This document shows, one piece after another, positions 53,427 through 62,693 of a DNA stretch of 64,000 bases. A model generated the notes under the pieces. The model searched no databases and was not told the DNA's origin. It was given only the letters and a program-made list of their open reading frames with translations. Source of the DNA: Marinifilum caeruleilacunae (GTDB lineage: Bacteria > Bacteroidota > Bacteroidia > Bacteroidales > Marinifilaceae); the NCBI RefSeq assembly GCF_013141825.1, contig NZ_RZNH01000001.1, forward strand, positions 124,001 through 188,000, in the 5' to 3' direction. A program made the translations under genes and the position numbers. Numbering within the stretch: position 1 is the first letter of the stretch; each line of letters begins with the position of its first letter.

Positions 53427-54350
53427 ATGCCTAAAACACATGTTGAAAAATCGATAACAATCGCCGCTGGCGTTGATAAAGTAAAAAGTGTTATCACAGA
53501 TTTTAATCAATGGAAACCATGGTCGCCCTGGTTTATTCTTGAACCTGAAGCCAAAGAATCTGTTTCTGATGATGGAAAAAGCCACGAGTGGGACGGAAAA
53601 AGAATTGGATCGGGAATTATTAGTATCGAAAACGAGCAGGAAGGATTGATTCAGTACGATTTAAAGTTCCTGAAACCATGGAAATCGGAAGCCAAGACTG
53701 ATTTTATTGTAGAAAAAATTGACGACAACAGCACAAAACTAACCTGGACTATGGATGGTTCTCTCCCATTTTTCATGTTTTGGATGAAAACAATGATGGA
53801 ACGCCTGATCGGTATGGATTATGATCGCGGCTTGCTGATGTTGAAAGATTACATCGAAAAAGGGCATGTTGAAGCCAAGCTTGAATTCCTTGGTGAATCA
53901 CAATTTGAGGGTTGCAATTTTGTTGGTGTCAAAAGCGAATGCACCATCGATAATATTGGCGAGGTAATGGAAGCTGATTTTAAGAAAATATCGGATTTTG
54001 CCAAAGCCAATGAAAACATCGTTACCTGCGATTGGTTTTCTGTTTATCACAAGTTCGATTTTAACAAGAATAAAATTGTATACACTTCGGGTGTAGGCAT
54101 CAAAGAGGATCCTACGAATATACCTGCAGGAATGTTTAAAGGCAATCTTCCTGCCACCAAAGTACATACGGTTCGCCATACTGGACCATATCAACTATCG
54201 GGTAATGCCTGGAGCGCGATTATGGCCATGGAAAGAGCAAAAGAATTCAAGAAAAACAAGAAATTTCCACCTATGGAGTTCTACCGTAACAGTCCGATGG
54301 AAACAGAGCCAAAAGATTTAATTTCTGATATCTGCATGGCGATAAAATAG
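53427..54350 (+). CDS. SRPBCC (polyketide-cyclase-like) and GyrI-like fusion protein
   Basis: 307 residues from ATG 53427; a TTG 24 nt upstream is less likely. N-terminal SRPBCC/Polyketide_cyc2 domain (about 1-145, VEKSITIAAGVDKVKSVITDFNQWKPWSPW...), C-terminal GyrI-like effector-binding domain (about 150-307). Both bind small hydrophobic ligands in a pocket. Such fusions are known in Bacteroidota, but a physiological ligand is not. It ends at a strong bidirectional terminator. Confidence 0.85.
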   Translation: MPKTHVEKSITIAAGVDKVKSVITDFNQWKPWSPWFILEPEAKESVSDDGKSHEWDGKRIGSGIISIENEQEGLIQYDLKFLKPWKSEAKTDFIVEKIDDNSTKLTWTMDGSLPFFMFWMKTMMERLIGMDYDRGLLMLKDYIEKGHVEAKLEFLGESQFEGCNFVGVKSECTIDNIGEVMEADFKKISDFAKANENIVTCDWFSVYHKFDFNKNKIVYTSGVGIKEDPTNIPAGMFKGNLPATKVHTVRHTGPYQLSGNAWSAIMAMERAKEFKKNKKFPPMEFYRNSPMETEPKDLISDICMAIK

Positions 54351-54364
54351 AATACTAAATCCAT

Positions 54365-54401
54365 AAAAAAAGAGGCACAATAATTTGTGCCTCTTTTTTT
54401 G
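54365..54401. terminator. Bidirectional terminator
   Basis: A perfect 10-bp stem (AGAGGCACAA at 54371-54380, TTGTGCCTCT at 54385-54394) with A and T runs on either side, between convergent genes. Confidence 0.93.
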
Positions 54402-54458
54402 TTTAATTGCTAATAAATGATCAAGAATTATCAAGCCATTACTACTTTTTGGATATAA

Positions 54459-55955
54459 TTACAGCCAAAAGCCTGCGATTAAAAACAATACCACCGATAT
54501 GCCACCAAAGAGTAAACCATATGGCATTTGAGTTCGCACATGATCCATCACATCGCATCCCGTGGTTGCGCACGACAAAACAGTTGTATCAGAAATTGGA
54601 GACAAGTGATCACCAAAAATACATCCTCCAAACACGCATGCCGATAGCAATGGAATGCTAATTTCCAATTGCAAACCCATGGGTATGGCCAGTGGCATAA
54701 TTACTGCCATTGCTCCCATAGAAGTTCCGGTAGCAAATGAAATAATACAACTGATGATAAACACAATTGCCGGAAGCAATTCAGGAATTAAAACATGCTC
54801 TAGCTTACTAATTAAAAAAGCACCAGCCTCGAGTTGATTCACAACATCACCCATCGAGAATGCAAACATTAATATGGCAGCTACCGATACCATTTCTCCA
54901 CAACCGGCAAAAATCAATTTTATCATCTGGCGGACTTTAAAAATTTTCTGCAGTTTGTACATGATCATTGCCAGGAAAGTGGACAATATAACGCCCCAAA
55001 GAATCGATTTCATTCCATCTCCTTTAATAATTCCTCCTTCACCTCCGGTGATGTACAAGGCCAATATAATGATTACAATCATGGCAATAAGCGGAGCAAA
55101 AACATTTAACCAGGAGCTGTGATTTTCAAGTTCTGGATTCTGACTTTGACTTTCTTCCTTGCCATTAGCATGCCTTGGATCATCCAGTTGGTTTTTGGTA
55201 CTGGCGCGAATTTCAGCCTTCTTCATTAAACCAAAATCTTTATTGGTATAGGCAAAAAACAAAGCCCCCAATGCTGCCAGTATTGCATAAAAATTATAAG
55301 CAATAGACTTTACCAACACCTCGGTACCATTAGAAATTCCCTGGGCTTCTATGAGTCCAAGCATGTAGGCTCCCCATCCGCTCAAGGGAATTAATACACA
55401 CACTGGTGTTGAAGTAGAATGCACAATGTAAGCCAGTTTTTCATGCGATACCTTCATGGCGTCGCTCAATGGTCGCGCAATTGTTCCAGTAATTAAATTC
55501 GATAAAGTGCCAGAAGTAAATACCACCACACCAATCATCCATGTAAACACATTGGCTCCTCTTTTCGATTTTATCAGCGAACGCTTCTGAATTAATGATT
55601 CAACAAAACCGTTGATCCCTCCCGATTTCTGAATCAAGTGAATTAAACCACCCAGTAGCAGCACCAGCAAAATTACAATGGTATTATCGTTGTCTTCAAA
55701 AACCTTAATAAAAGACATAAAGGCCTGATCGGATCCCACAATTACATTGTAATCAGAGAGGATAAAATATCCCACAAAACAACCTGTAAACAAGGCAATA
55801 AAAACATTCTTAAAAGCCAATGCCAAAACAATTGCCAAAATAGGTGGAATAATGGGTTGGATTCCTACAAGCAATTCTGATATCGCTTCACGAAAAATAA
55901 ATATGATAACAAGTGAAATTAAGGCTATGATATATTGTTTATACTTCACAATCAT
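54459..55955 (-). CDS. NhaC-family Na+/H+ antiporter
   Basis: 498 residues with about 11 membrane helices. Family signatures: SGTLSNLITGTIARPLSDAMK, LIPLSGWGAYM, FATGTSMGAMAVIMPLA and HLSPISDTTVLSCATTGCD. It exchanges Na+ for H+ or carries an organic acid; the NhaC family includes transporters other than simple Na+/H+ antiporters. As last gene after an amino-acylase and a PLP enzyme, a substrate-transport role is possible (inference). Confidence 0.88.
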   Translation of the reverse strand: MIVKYKQYIIALISLVIIFIFREAISELLVGIQPIIPPILAIVLALAFKNVFIALFTGCFVGYFILSDYNVIVGSDQAFMSFIKVFEDNDNTIVILLVLLLGGLIHLIQKSGGINGFVESLIQKRSLIKSKRGANVFTWMIGVVVFTSGTLSNLITGTIARPLSDAMKVSHEKLAYIVHSTSTPVCVLIPLSGWGAYMLGLIEAQGISNGTEVLVKSIAYNFYAILAALGALFFAYTNKDFGLMKKAEIRASTKNQLDDPRHANGKEESQSQNPELENHSSWLNVFAPLIAMIVIIILALYITGGEGGIIKGDGMKSILWGVILSTFLAMIMYKLQKIFKVRQMIKLIFAGCGEMVSVAAILMFAFSMGDVVNQLEAGAFLISKLEHVLIPELLPAIVFIISCIISFATGTSMGAMAVIMPLAIPMGLQLEISIPLLSACVFGGCIFGDHLSPISDTTVLSCATTGCDVMDHVRTQMPYGLLFGGISVVLFLIAGFWL

Positions 55956-55968
55956 AAATGATAAGGAT

Positions 55969-57327
55969 TTAATGAATTCTTAGTGATTTGCCCAGTTTGG
56001 CGTTTACGATCTTATTATCGGTAGTAGCAATTTGTCCATTTACAATCACATGTTTAATGCCCTTAGGTTCATCTGTAGGTTCGATAAAGCTTGCTGTATC
56101 ATGAATATCTTCCAAACCAAACAAAACAAGGTCGGCATCTTTTCCAATGGCCAGATTTCCCTTATCAATTCCTAAGCGTTCTGCGGGCATTTGAGTCATT
56201 TTTCGAATGACTTCGTATACCGACATGCTTTTACGTTGGTTCACCAATAAATTTAAAGCTCTTGGAAATGTTCCTGATACTCTTGGGTGACCTTGCATGT
56301 TATTCAATACGCCATCACTTGCAATCATAACATTTGGATGTAATAAAGCCTGGTCAACTTCCTGACTCTTCATTACATGTGCGGTAGTTAATACATCGGG
56401 ATGTTTCTGCCTCAAATGTTCGAATAATTCAGGAGTACAACGTTGATTTTTGTATTCGCCCTCCAATACTTCAATGGCATCATAACCTGTGTTGTATCGC
56501 TCTAGAAATCCATCATCATAGGTTGTTCGGCCAATGGCTACACAAAATGCATAATACGGATAGCAATCGCAGGCAATATCTACTCCCTGGGCTTTATATT
56601 GATCTACTGCAGAGAGAAAATCGTCCATCTGTCCAAAAGCCGCCATGCTACCAATGTGCGATACCTGCATTTTACTTTTTCCATCTAAACCGAAGGAAAT
56701 AAACTCATCAAGAGCGTCAATCACCCCTTCGGCATCGTCGCGGATATGGGCCGATATCACACGATTGTGCTTCTTCGCCATTTCGGCAACAGCAAAATAT
56801 TCATTGGTATCGGCGCCAGGCACATAACGCAACCCAAAGGAAACGCCAGCAAGTCCTTTCGACATCCATTCATCTGCGATTTTAGCCATTTCAGCTACCT
56901 GTTCCTTGCTAGCCAAAGCATATTTGTCGGTATGCTGAATGGCCAACCGCAATGAATTATGAGGAAGTAGCATTCCCAAATTAATCGGAATTAAATCCTG
57001 ATCTACTTTATCTAAATATCCTACTGGGTTTTCTGCTCCAAACCCACAGTTTCCCGCTATTGCCGTGGTAACTCCCATTTTAAGCATGCTTTCGAAAGTA
57101 CCTACTTCAAACTCCCCGGTTTTTTCATCGATATTGGCTTCATGCATATGAATATCAATAAAGCCTGGCGCTATAATTAATCCACTGGCATCAATGGTAA
57201 TTTCGGCTTGTAATTCCTGATCGGATATTGCTGAAATTTTACCATCCTCTATCAGCAAATTCAATTTTGAGTCTATTTTATTGGCTGGATCGATTAGTCG
57301 TCCCTTATTAATTGCAATTCGAATCAT
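55969..57327 (-). CDS. Amidohydrolase, N-acyl-D-amino-acid deacylase-like
   Basis: 452 residues, cytoplasmic TIM-barrel amidohydrolase. Metal-site and family segments: PGFIDIHMHE near residue 57, AGNCGFG, HIRDDAEGVIDALDEFI, VSHIGSM, DCYPY and IASDGV. D-aminoacylases cleave N-acyl-D-amino acids (or D-glutamate and D-aspartate forms). It lies 15 nt after the PLP-enzyme gene and 13 nt before the NhaC gene, so the three form one operon. Confidence 0.85.
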   Translation of the reverse strand: MIRIAINKGRLIDPANKIDSKLNLLIEDGKISAISDQELQAEITIDASGLIIAPGFIDIHMHEANIDEKTGEFEVGTFESMLKMGVTTAIAGNCGFGAENPVGYLDKVDQDLIPINLGMLLPHNSLRLAIQHTDKYALASKEQVAEMAKIADEWMSKGLAGVSFGLRYVPGADTNEYFAVAEMAKKHNRVISAHIRDDAEGVIDALDEFISFGLDGKSKMQVSHIGSMAAFGQMDDFLSAVDQYKAQGVDIACDCYPYYAFCVAIGRTTYDDGFLERYNTGYDAIEVLEGEYKNQRCTPELFEHLRQKHPDVLTTAHVMKSQEVDQALLHPNVMIASDGVLNNMQGHPRVSGTFPRALNLLVNQRKSMSVYEVIRKMTQMPAERLGIDKGNLAIGKDADLVLFGLEDIHDTASFIEPTDEPKGIKHVIVNGQIATTDNKIVNAKLGKSLRIH

Positions 57328-57342
57328 ATCAATAGGTTGAAA

Positions 57343-58461
57343 TTAGATGATCTCTTTTAAGTTGTCCAAAAGAAGATCGATTTGTTCGTTGCTGTGTGTT
57401 GAGAACATTACGGTTCGCAAAACCCCTTCGGGACCTGCTCCAATATATTTGGTGTACTGTATGTAAATATTTCTCTTCAGCACTTCGGCATGAATGGCTT
57501 GCATCTGTTCTGCATTTCCAATTTTGAATGAAGTAACAGGAAAATCATTGTTTTCTACTTCAATACCCAATTGGCGCAAACCATTTTTCAAACGCATTGC
57601 ATTGGCCCTGATCGTATCGCGCCATTCCGGATGATCGCTAACCAATTGAAGTCCTTTTAAAGCAGCACCCGCCGCTGCACTTACTGGTGATGTTGCACCA
57701 TCAACAATGTGTCCATGTTTTACATGGTAGATAAACTCTTCCGATCCTGGCACAAAACCACCATAAGCACCGAATGCCTTCGATAAGGTTGCACCCATAT
57801 ACAATCGCTCCGATTTAAGCTTGTGATAATCGTAAGTTCCTCGTCCATGCTCCCCAATAATTCCAACTGGATGTGCATCATCAAGCCAGATAATGCCGTC
57901 ATATTTTTCGGCAATCTTCAGGTATTCTGGAATGGGTGCCATCCATGCCCAAACCGGAAACATTCCATCACTAACAATTAAGGGTCTCTCATTTCCCTTT
58001 AAATGAGTTTTGATTTGGTTTTCCAAATCTTCAGCATCTCTTGATTTAAATCGATAAATAGGCAGACCCGTGGTAAGCGCAGCTTCTTCGTTGCAATAAT
58101 GCACTACCTCGTCCATAAAAATCACATCAAATTTCTTCATCGCTTTCAAAGCCTGAATCCCAGCCATATTGCTCAAGTAACCTGATGGCAGATAAACTGC
58201 ATCTTCAGTGTCGAAATACTCAGCAATTTTCTGATCCAGCTCCAATAACAAATCGGTAGTACCAATTCCAGCTCTGGAAGTAGCTGCCGTAACTCCATAT
58301 TTTTGCAAAGCATCTATCGAAGCCTGAATAATTTCAGGGTGATTTTGCAACTGAAAATAACCTACACCAGCAAAGTATAGCATATCCTTATTGTGGATTC
58401 TCGTTGAAGAACCTGTTGGTCCATCGAGTATATATTTGAACGGAGAGTTCTTTGTGTTCAT
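57343..58461 (-). CDS. Alpha-oxoamine synthase-family PLP enzyme
   Basis: 372 residues of the fold-type I class that holds 2-amino-3-ketobutyrate CoA ligase and 8-amino-7-oxononanoate synthase. WLDDAHPVG at 193-201 holds the Asp that contacts PLP; the Schiff-base lysine is Lys228 in TLSKAFGAYGG. It is shorter than those enzymes (about 390-400). It may condense an amino acid with an acyl-CoA, or act as an aminotransferase-like lyase. The first gene of a three-gene operon with a D-aminoacylase-like hydrolase and NhaC. There is no biotin gene nearby. Confidence 0.82.
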   Translation of the reverse strand: MNTKNSPFKYILDGPTGSSTRIHNKDMLYFAGVGYFQLQNHPEIIQASIDALQKYGVTAATSRAGIGTTDLLLELDQKIAEYFDTEDAVYLPSGYLSNMAGIQALKAMKKFDVIFMDEVVHYCNEEAALTTGLPIYRFKSRDAEDLENQIKTHLKGNERPLIVSDGMFPVWAWMAPIPEYLKIAEKYDGIIWLDDAHPVGIIGEHGRGTYDYHKLKSERLYMGATLSKAFGAYGGFVPGSEEFIYHVKHGHIVDGATSPVSAAAGAALKGLQLVSDHPEWRDTIRANAMRLKNGLRQLGIEVENNDFPVTSFKIGNAEQMQAIHAEVLKRNIYIQYTKYIGAGPEGVLRTVMFSTHSNEQIDLLLDNLKEII

Positions 58462-58731
58462 CTGTTTTAATATTTGTAAATAAAATTGCTTGGTAAATAT
58501 AAAAACTTAATTGGTAATACATGTTACCTAAATCGGATAAATTGCTTAAAAAACGCATTTGGCAAGTACTATTCTAAGTCAAAATCAAACAGGCTTATCG
58601 TCATTTTTATCACAAACACAGTTCATTATATTTACAAGCCACACTTTGTTTGTTTTCAATAAACACTTAACTTTAAAAGACATTCTTACAATTTTACAGT
58701 TCAACACCAAATAAAAAGAGAAATATACTCT

Positions 58732-59322
58732 ATGAAAATTTTGATACTATTTGCTCATCCGGCCTTTCAGAAATCTACAGTAAATAAGGCCTTAACAGAT
58801 GGGATTAATTTGATTGAAAACGTCACATTTCATGATTTGTATGAAGAGTATCCAGACATGGATATCGACATTGATCGAGAACAGGAATTACTAACAAAAC
58901 ATGATTGCATTGTATTTATGCACCCAATGTACTGGTACAGTACACCGGCCATTTTTAAGGAATGGCAGGATTTGGTATTGGAACATGGATGGGCCTATGG
59001 CAGCACTGGAAATGCTTTGCTTGGAAAATTATTCTTCCTTGCTGTTACTACTGGTGCACCCAAAGAAGTCTTCCAAAAAGGCGAAATACAAAACTATACT
59101 GTACGAGAACTCCTGGCCCCTTTAACCCAAACGGGAACCTTTTGCAAAATGAATGTTATTCCACCATTTGTTACGCATGGCGGACTTATTTTGGAAGGAG
59201 AAAGACTACTGCAATACAAAGCCGAATACCACAAGTTGTTAACGCATATTGCACAAGACAAACTGGATCCTGAAAAGGTAAAAGAATATGAATATTTGAA
59301 CCATTATATTAAGGAGGTATAG
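58732..59322 (+). CDS. KefG/KefF-like NAD(P)H oxidoreductase
   Basis: 196 residues, flavodoxin-like fold of the quinone oxidoreductase group. ILILFAHPAFQKSTVNKAL at the start, HPMYWYSTPAIFKEWQDLVLEHGWAYG in the middle and VTTGAPKEVF near the FMN site fit KefF/KefG. These ancillary flavoproteins activate the partner Kef channel. It ends 2 nt before the KefC-like gene, so the two are translationally coupled. The region 58462-58731 upstream holds only divergent promoters. Confidence 0.88.
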   Translation: MKILILFAHPAFQKSTVNKALTDGINLIENVTFHDLYEEYPDMDIDIDREQELLTKHDCIVFMHPMYWYSTPAIFKEWQDLVLEHGWAYGSTGNALLGKLFFLAVTTGAPKEVFQKGEIQNYTVRELLAPLTQTGTFCKMNVIPPFVTHGGLILEGERLLQYKAEYHKLLTHIAQDKLDPEKVKEYEYLNHYIKEV

Positions 59323-59324
59323 TT

Positions 59325-61241
59325 ATGCATGAAGGTGGATTTTTTTATCAGGCTTTTGTATACATGAGTGCAGCGGTTGTTTCTGTACCATTGGCTAAAA
59401 AACTTGGACTTGGCTCTGTACTTGGATACCTTATTGCAGGGATCGTAATTGGTCCTTACGTTATAGGATTAATTGGAGAAGAAGGTCAGGATGTAATGCA
59501 TTTTGCCGAATTTGGTGTGGTAATGATGCTCTTCCTGGTTGGTCTTGAATTACAACCATCCTTGCTTTGGAAACTGCGTGCACCCATTTTAGGATTGGGA
59601 GGTATGCAGGTAACAATTACCGCAGGTATAATTATGGCTATTGCACTTTTAGCAACGCCTTTAGCATGGCAAACGGCTCTTGCCATTGGATTAACCCTGG
59701 CACTCTCGTCAACTGCCATCGTTTTGCAAACCCTTAACGAAAAAGGACAAATGAAATCAGAAGGAGGCCAGAATGCCTTCTCTGTCTTGCTTTTCCAAGA
59801 CATTGCGGTGATTCCAATTCTAGCGATTTTCCCCTTGCTTGCCATCACAGATGGTGCTGCATCAGGGCATCACGATCATGCATTGTGGATCGATCATTTT
59901 CCCATAGCCATAAAAACAGCCATTGTATTAGGCGTAGTTGCAGCCATTATATTTTGTGGTAAATATTTAATTGGTCCGGCCTTTCGTCTCATTGCACAAA
60001 CCAGGTTGCGAGAATTGTTTACTGCCGCGGCTTTGCTTCTTATTATTGGCATTGCATTATTAATGACCCAGGTAGGATTAAGTCCTGCCCTTGGAACTTT
60101 TCTTGCCGGTGTAGTTTTGGCTCAAAGTGAATACCGTCACGAATTGGAAACCGATATCGAACCCTTTAAAGGCTTATTGCTTGGTTTGTTCTTCATTGCC
60201 GTTGGTGCTTCTATCGATTTTAGTTTGATTGCTGCAAATCCCGGATTAATTGCCTTATTGGTAGCAGGTTTAATACTTATAAAATTTGTTGTATTGGCCA
60301 TTGTAGGTCGTGTTTTTGGTATGGGTATGGATAGCAACTTTCTCTTTACTTTTAGCCTGGCTCAAGGTGGCGAATTTGCCTTTGTACTGTTCTCTTTTGC
60401 ATTGCAAAACGGCGTGATAACGGCTGATGTAGCCAATCCACTCATAGCAGCAGTGGCCATTTCTATGGCATTAACTCCGCTTTTAATGATCATTAATGAA
60501 AAACTAATTCAACCGCGTTTTGGTACCAAAGAAAAAGATTCTCGTAAGCAAGATGATATTGACGAACAACAACCGTTGATAATAGCTGGTTTTGGTAGGT
60601 TTGGAAGTACCATTGGTCGATTTATGCAGGCCAATAATGTGCAGGCAACCTATTTGGATATCGATCCAAACAATGTAGACTTGCTACGTAAAATGGGCCT
60701 AAAGGTATTTTATGGCGATGCCTCGCGTCACGATTTGCTCGAAGCTGCCGGTGCGCACGAAGCTCAATTGTTAATTGTTGCGGTGGATGATTCGGAGAAA
60801 TGCCATGAAATTGTAGAAACAGCAAAAAAACACTTTCCAAACCTACCAGTCTTAACCCGAACCATTGGATGGAACGACTCTTACGAGATGATGGAAATGG
60901 GTGTTGAAGGATTTTACCGGGAATATCTTGATAGTGCATTGCGCATGGGTGCCGATGCTTTGGGTAAAATGGGTTTCAGGAGTTACCAGGTACAACGATC
61001 ATTAAAGTTGTTCCGTCGTCGTGATGAACAAATGGTTCGGGAACTGGCCGAACTTCGCCATGAACAAAGTGCCTTAATTCGTGGTTCGAAACAGCGCATT
61101 CAAGACATGGAACGATTGATGCAGGATGATTTGAACCGGATGGTAAAAGACAAAGACATGGGCTGGGATGCCACATCGATAAAGGCCGATTTTGGAACAT
61201 TACTAAAACCGATTATTGACAAGGAACACCGGGAAGAATAA
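59325..61241 (+). CDS. KefB/KefC-like K+:H+ antiporter
   Basis: 638 residues. About 12-13 membrane helices of the CPA2 family (GLGSVLGYLIAGIVIGPYVIG, GVVMMLFLVGLELQPS, LALSSTAIVLQTLNEKGQ, LLFQDIAVIPILAI), then a TrkA-N/RCK domain (IAGFGRFGSTIGRFMQ, GDASRHDLLEAAGA) and a charged C-terminal helix. In E. coli this class is gated by glutathione adducts. Its coupling to KefG is seen here. Length fits KefB/KefC (about 600-620) with a longer tail. Confidence 0.9.
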   Translation: MHEGGFFYQAFVYMSAAVVSVPLAKKLGLGSVLGYLIAGIVIGPYVIGLIGEEGQDVMHFAEFGVVMMLFLVGLELQPSLLWKLRAPILGLGGMQVTITAGIIMAIALLATPLAWQTALAIGLTLALSSTAIVLQTLNEKGQMKSEGGQNAFSVLLFQDIAVIPILAIFPLLAITDGAASGHHDHALWIDHFPIAIKTAIVLGVVAAIIFCGKYLIGPAFRLIAQTRLRELFTAAALLLIIGIALLMTQVGLSPALGTFLAGVVLAQSEYRHELETDIEPFKGLLLGLFFIAVGASIDFSLIAANPGLIALLVAGLILIKFVVLAIVGRVFGMGMDSNFLFTFSLAQGGEFAFVLFSFALQNGVITADVANPLIAAVAISMALTPLLMIINEKLIQPRFGTKEKDSRKQDDIDEQQPLIIAGFGRFGSTIGRFMQANNVQATYLDIDPNNVDLLRKMGLKVFYGDASRHDLLEAAGAHEAQLLIVAVDDSEKCHEIVETAKKHFPNLPVLTRTIGWNDSYEMMEMGVEGFYREYLDSALRMGADALGKMGFRSYQVQRSLKLFRRRDEQMVRELAELRHEQSALIRGSKQRIQDMERLMQDDLNRMVKDKDMGWDATSIKADFGTLLKPIIDKEHREE

Positions 61242-61253
61242 ATCATTAAAAAT

Positions 61254-61295
61254 AAAGGCTGTTCAACTGCAATAAAGCAAGTTTGACAGCCTTTT
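61254..61295 (+). terminator. Terminator after kef operon
   Basis: AAGGCTGT pairs with ACAGCCTT and an inner CAACT/AGTTTG part; TTTT follows. 13 nt after the stop. Confidence 0.8.
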
Positions 61296-61323
61296 CAATT
61301 CCATTTTTGTGATCATTTTACAA

Positions 61324-61635
61324 CTAATGACAACCTACTTCATCTTGCGATCTGTTGTACCTTGAAATTTGCATTTTACCTACCAATAAGGGTGAAAGCG
61401 CTGCTGCAGCCTCTTTTAAGTGGATTGTTTTCCAATGTTCAGCCTCAGATTCCTCACTATTCCAATGCTCAATTGTTGCAAAAACACCTGGTCTGTCCTC
61501 AGCTTCAAAAAACTGGTAATAAATACAACCGTCTTCTTGCCTTGTTTTTGCTCTTAATTGATCTAATATCTCCTGAACTTCGCCTATTTTATCCTTAAGG
61601 CATCGCATCTCTCCGACGATAAAAACTTCCTTCAT
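61324..61635 (-). CDS. Antibiotic biosynthesis monooxygenase (ABM)-type protein
   Basis: 103 residues. IVGEMRCLKDKIGEVQEILDQLRAKTRQEDGCIYYQFFEAEDRPGVFATIEHWNSEESEAEHWKTIHLKEAAAAL is a typical YgiN-like ABM sequence. Members are quinol monooxygenases or small-aromatic oxidases without cofactor. It lies 19 nt downstream of an SDR gene on the minus strand, a pairing also seen with other SDR/ABM genes in the window. Regulated probably with the SDR. Confidence 0.82.
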   Translation of the reverse strand: MKEVFIVGEMRCLKDKIGEVQEILDQLRAKTRQEDGCIYYQFFEAEDRPGVFATIEHWNSEESEAEHWKTIHLKEAAAALSPLLVGKMQISRYNRSQDEVGCH

Positions 61636-61654
61636 AATTTCTTTTTAACAGATT

Positions 61655-62470
61655 CTATTTTTCTGATGTTACAATTAGTTCCCACAAGTTTGCCTGGTAT
61701 TCCTTCACAAAATCTGCAAAGTTTTCAGGACATACATTTCTAAATTTGTGCGATTCCTTTGGAATGATATCCACCATGGCATCTGCCATTATTTGCGGAT
61801 CGAACTGGAAATTTGGGTCAGCAAACATTGCTTGCATATCACGAAGTGGTTTTTCTGGTGTAAAATTCTTTTCGGTTTCAAACCATTGATCAACAGTTTC
61901 AAACATTCGATCGTTAAAACCAGTATTAAATGGTCCCGGATTAATTGTTGCCACCTGAACACCTAGAGGTTCAAGTTCTTGTTGCATTTGCTGAAATATG
62001 GCCTCTATGGCATGTTTCGATGCCGTATAAGGTGCCAAAAAAGGATAGGTTTGTAACCCTGCAGTTGAAGACGTAACCATTATTTTCCCATGGCCACGCT
62101 TTACAAACAAGGCCGCAAACTTCTGAGCAAGTTCAAGTGTTCTAAACACATTTATTTCAAAGACCTTTCGAAATCGTTCAACTGGTATTTCTGCAGCCGG
62201 ACCCGTTTCTCCTGTAGCTGCGTTTAAAATCAGAATATCTGTTTGTTCTCCGTACTTACGAATCACGGTTTCGTGGTCAGCCTTGTTGGTATATTCCAAC
62301 TTTTCTATGATCAAATCAAGACCTTTCTCACTGGCCTCATGCTTTAATAATGTTACTTGTGGCCAATCGTGAACAGTAGCAATTACCTTATGACCATTTT
62401 TGGCAAGTCCAAGGGCTGTTAATTTACCAATACCCGAACCTGCTCCTGTAATTAAAATCACTTTACTCAT
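61655..62470 (-). CDS. Short-chain dehydrogenase/reductase (SDR)
   Basis: 271 residues. TGAGSGIG at residues 8-15, and Tyr148-x3-Lys152. Where classical SDRs have NNAG, this one has LNAATG at about 82-87, a conservative variant. The C-terminus resembles SDRs annotated as short-chain oxidoreductases of unknown substrate. It begins 223 nt after the AraC regulator at 62694, which probably controls it, and heads a two-gene operon with the ABM protein. Confidence 0.83.
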   Translation of the reverse strand: MSKVILITGAGSGIGKLTALGLAKNGHKVIATVHDWPQVTLLKHEASEKGLDLIIEKLEYTNKADHETVIRKYGEQTDILILNAATGETGPAAEIPVERFRKVFEINVFRTLELAQKFAALFVKRGHGKIMVTSSTAGLQTYPFLAPYTASKHAIEAIFQQMQQELEPLGVQVATINPGPFNTGFNDRMFETVDQWFETEKNFTPEKPLRDMQAMFADPNFQFDPQIMADAMVDIIPKESHKFRNVCPENFADFVKEYQANLWELIVTSEK

Positions 62471-62639
62471 AACATGTTAATTTTAAATTTGTATTCTAGA
62501 TTAGTATCCAATAAGGAATTATTAATTAACTTTCATTTTTTTGGACATAAGGATTCCAATATGTCAATGATTGATCGACAATCCTGTTAGGCAATGCAAA
62601 GCTTAATTTCTTATAGGATTCAGAGGTTTATTCTAAAAA

Positions 62640-62663
62640 TGAATTTCAATCTTGAATTTCACT
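62640..62663 (-). promoter_or_regulatory. Direct repeat upstream of SDR/ABM operon
   Basis: TGAATTTCA at 62640-62648 and 62653-62661 is repeated with a 13-bp period; on the minus strand it reads TGAAATTCA. An AAGCTTTG box on the minus strand (62604-62597) is a -7 candidate. It may be the site of the AraC protein encoded at 62694. The GAAAT core recalls the repeats at 2243. Confidence 0.35.
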
Positions 62664-62693
62664 TTGGTGCGATAGTTTCATTTCTGATAAATA

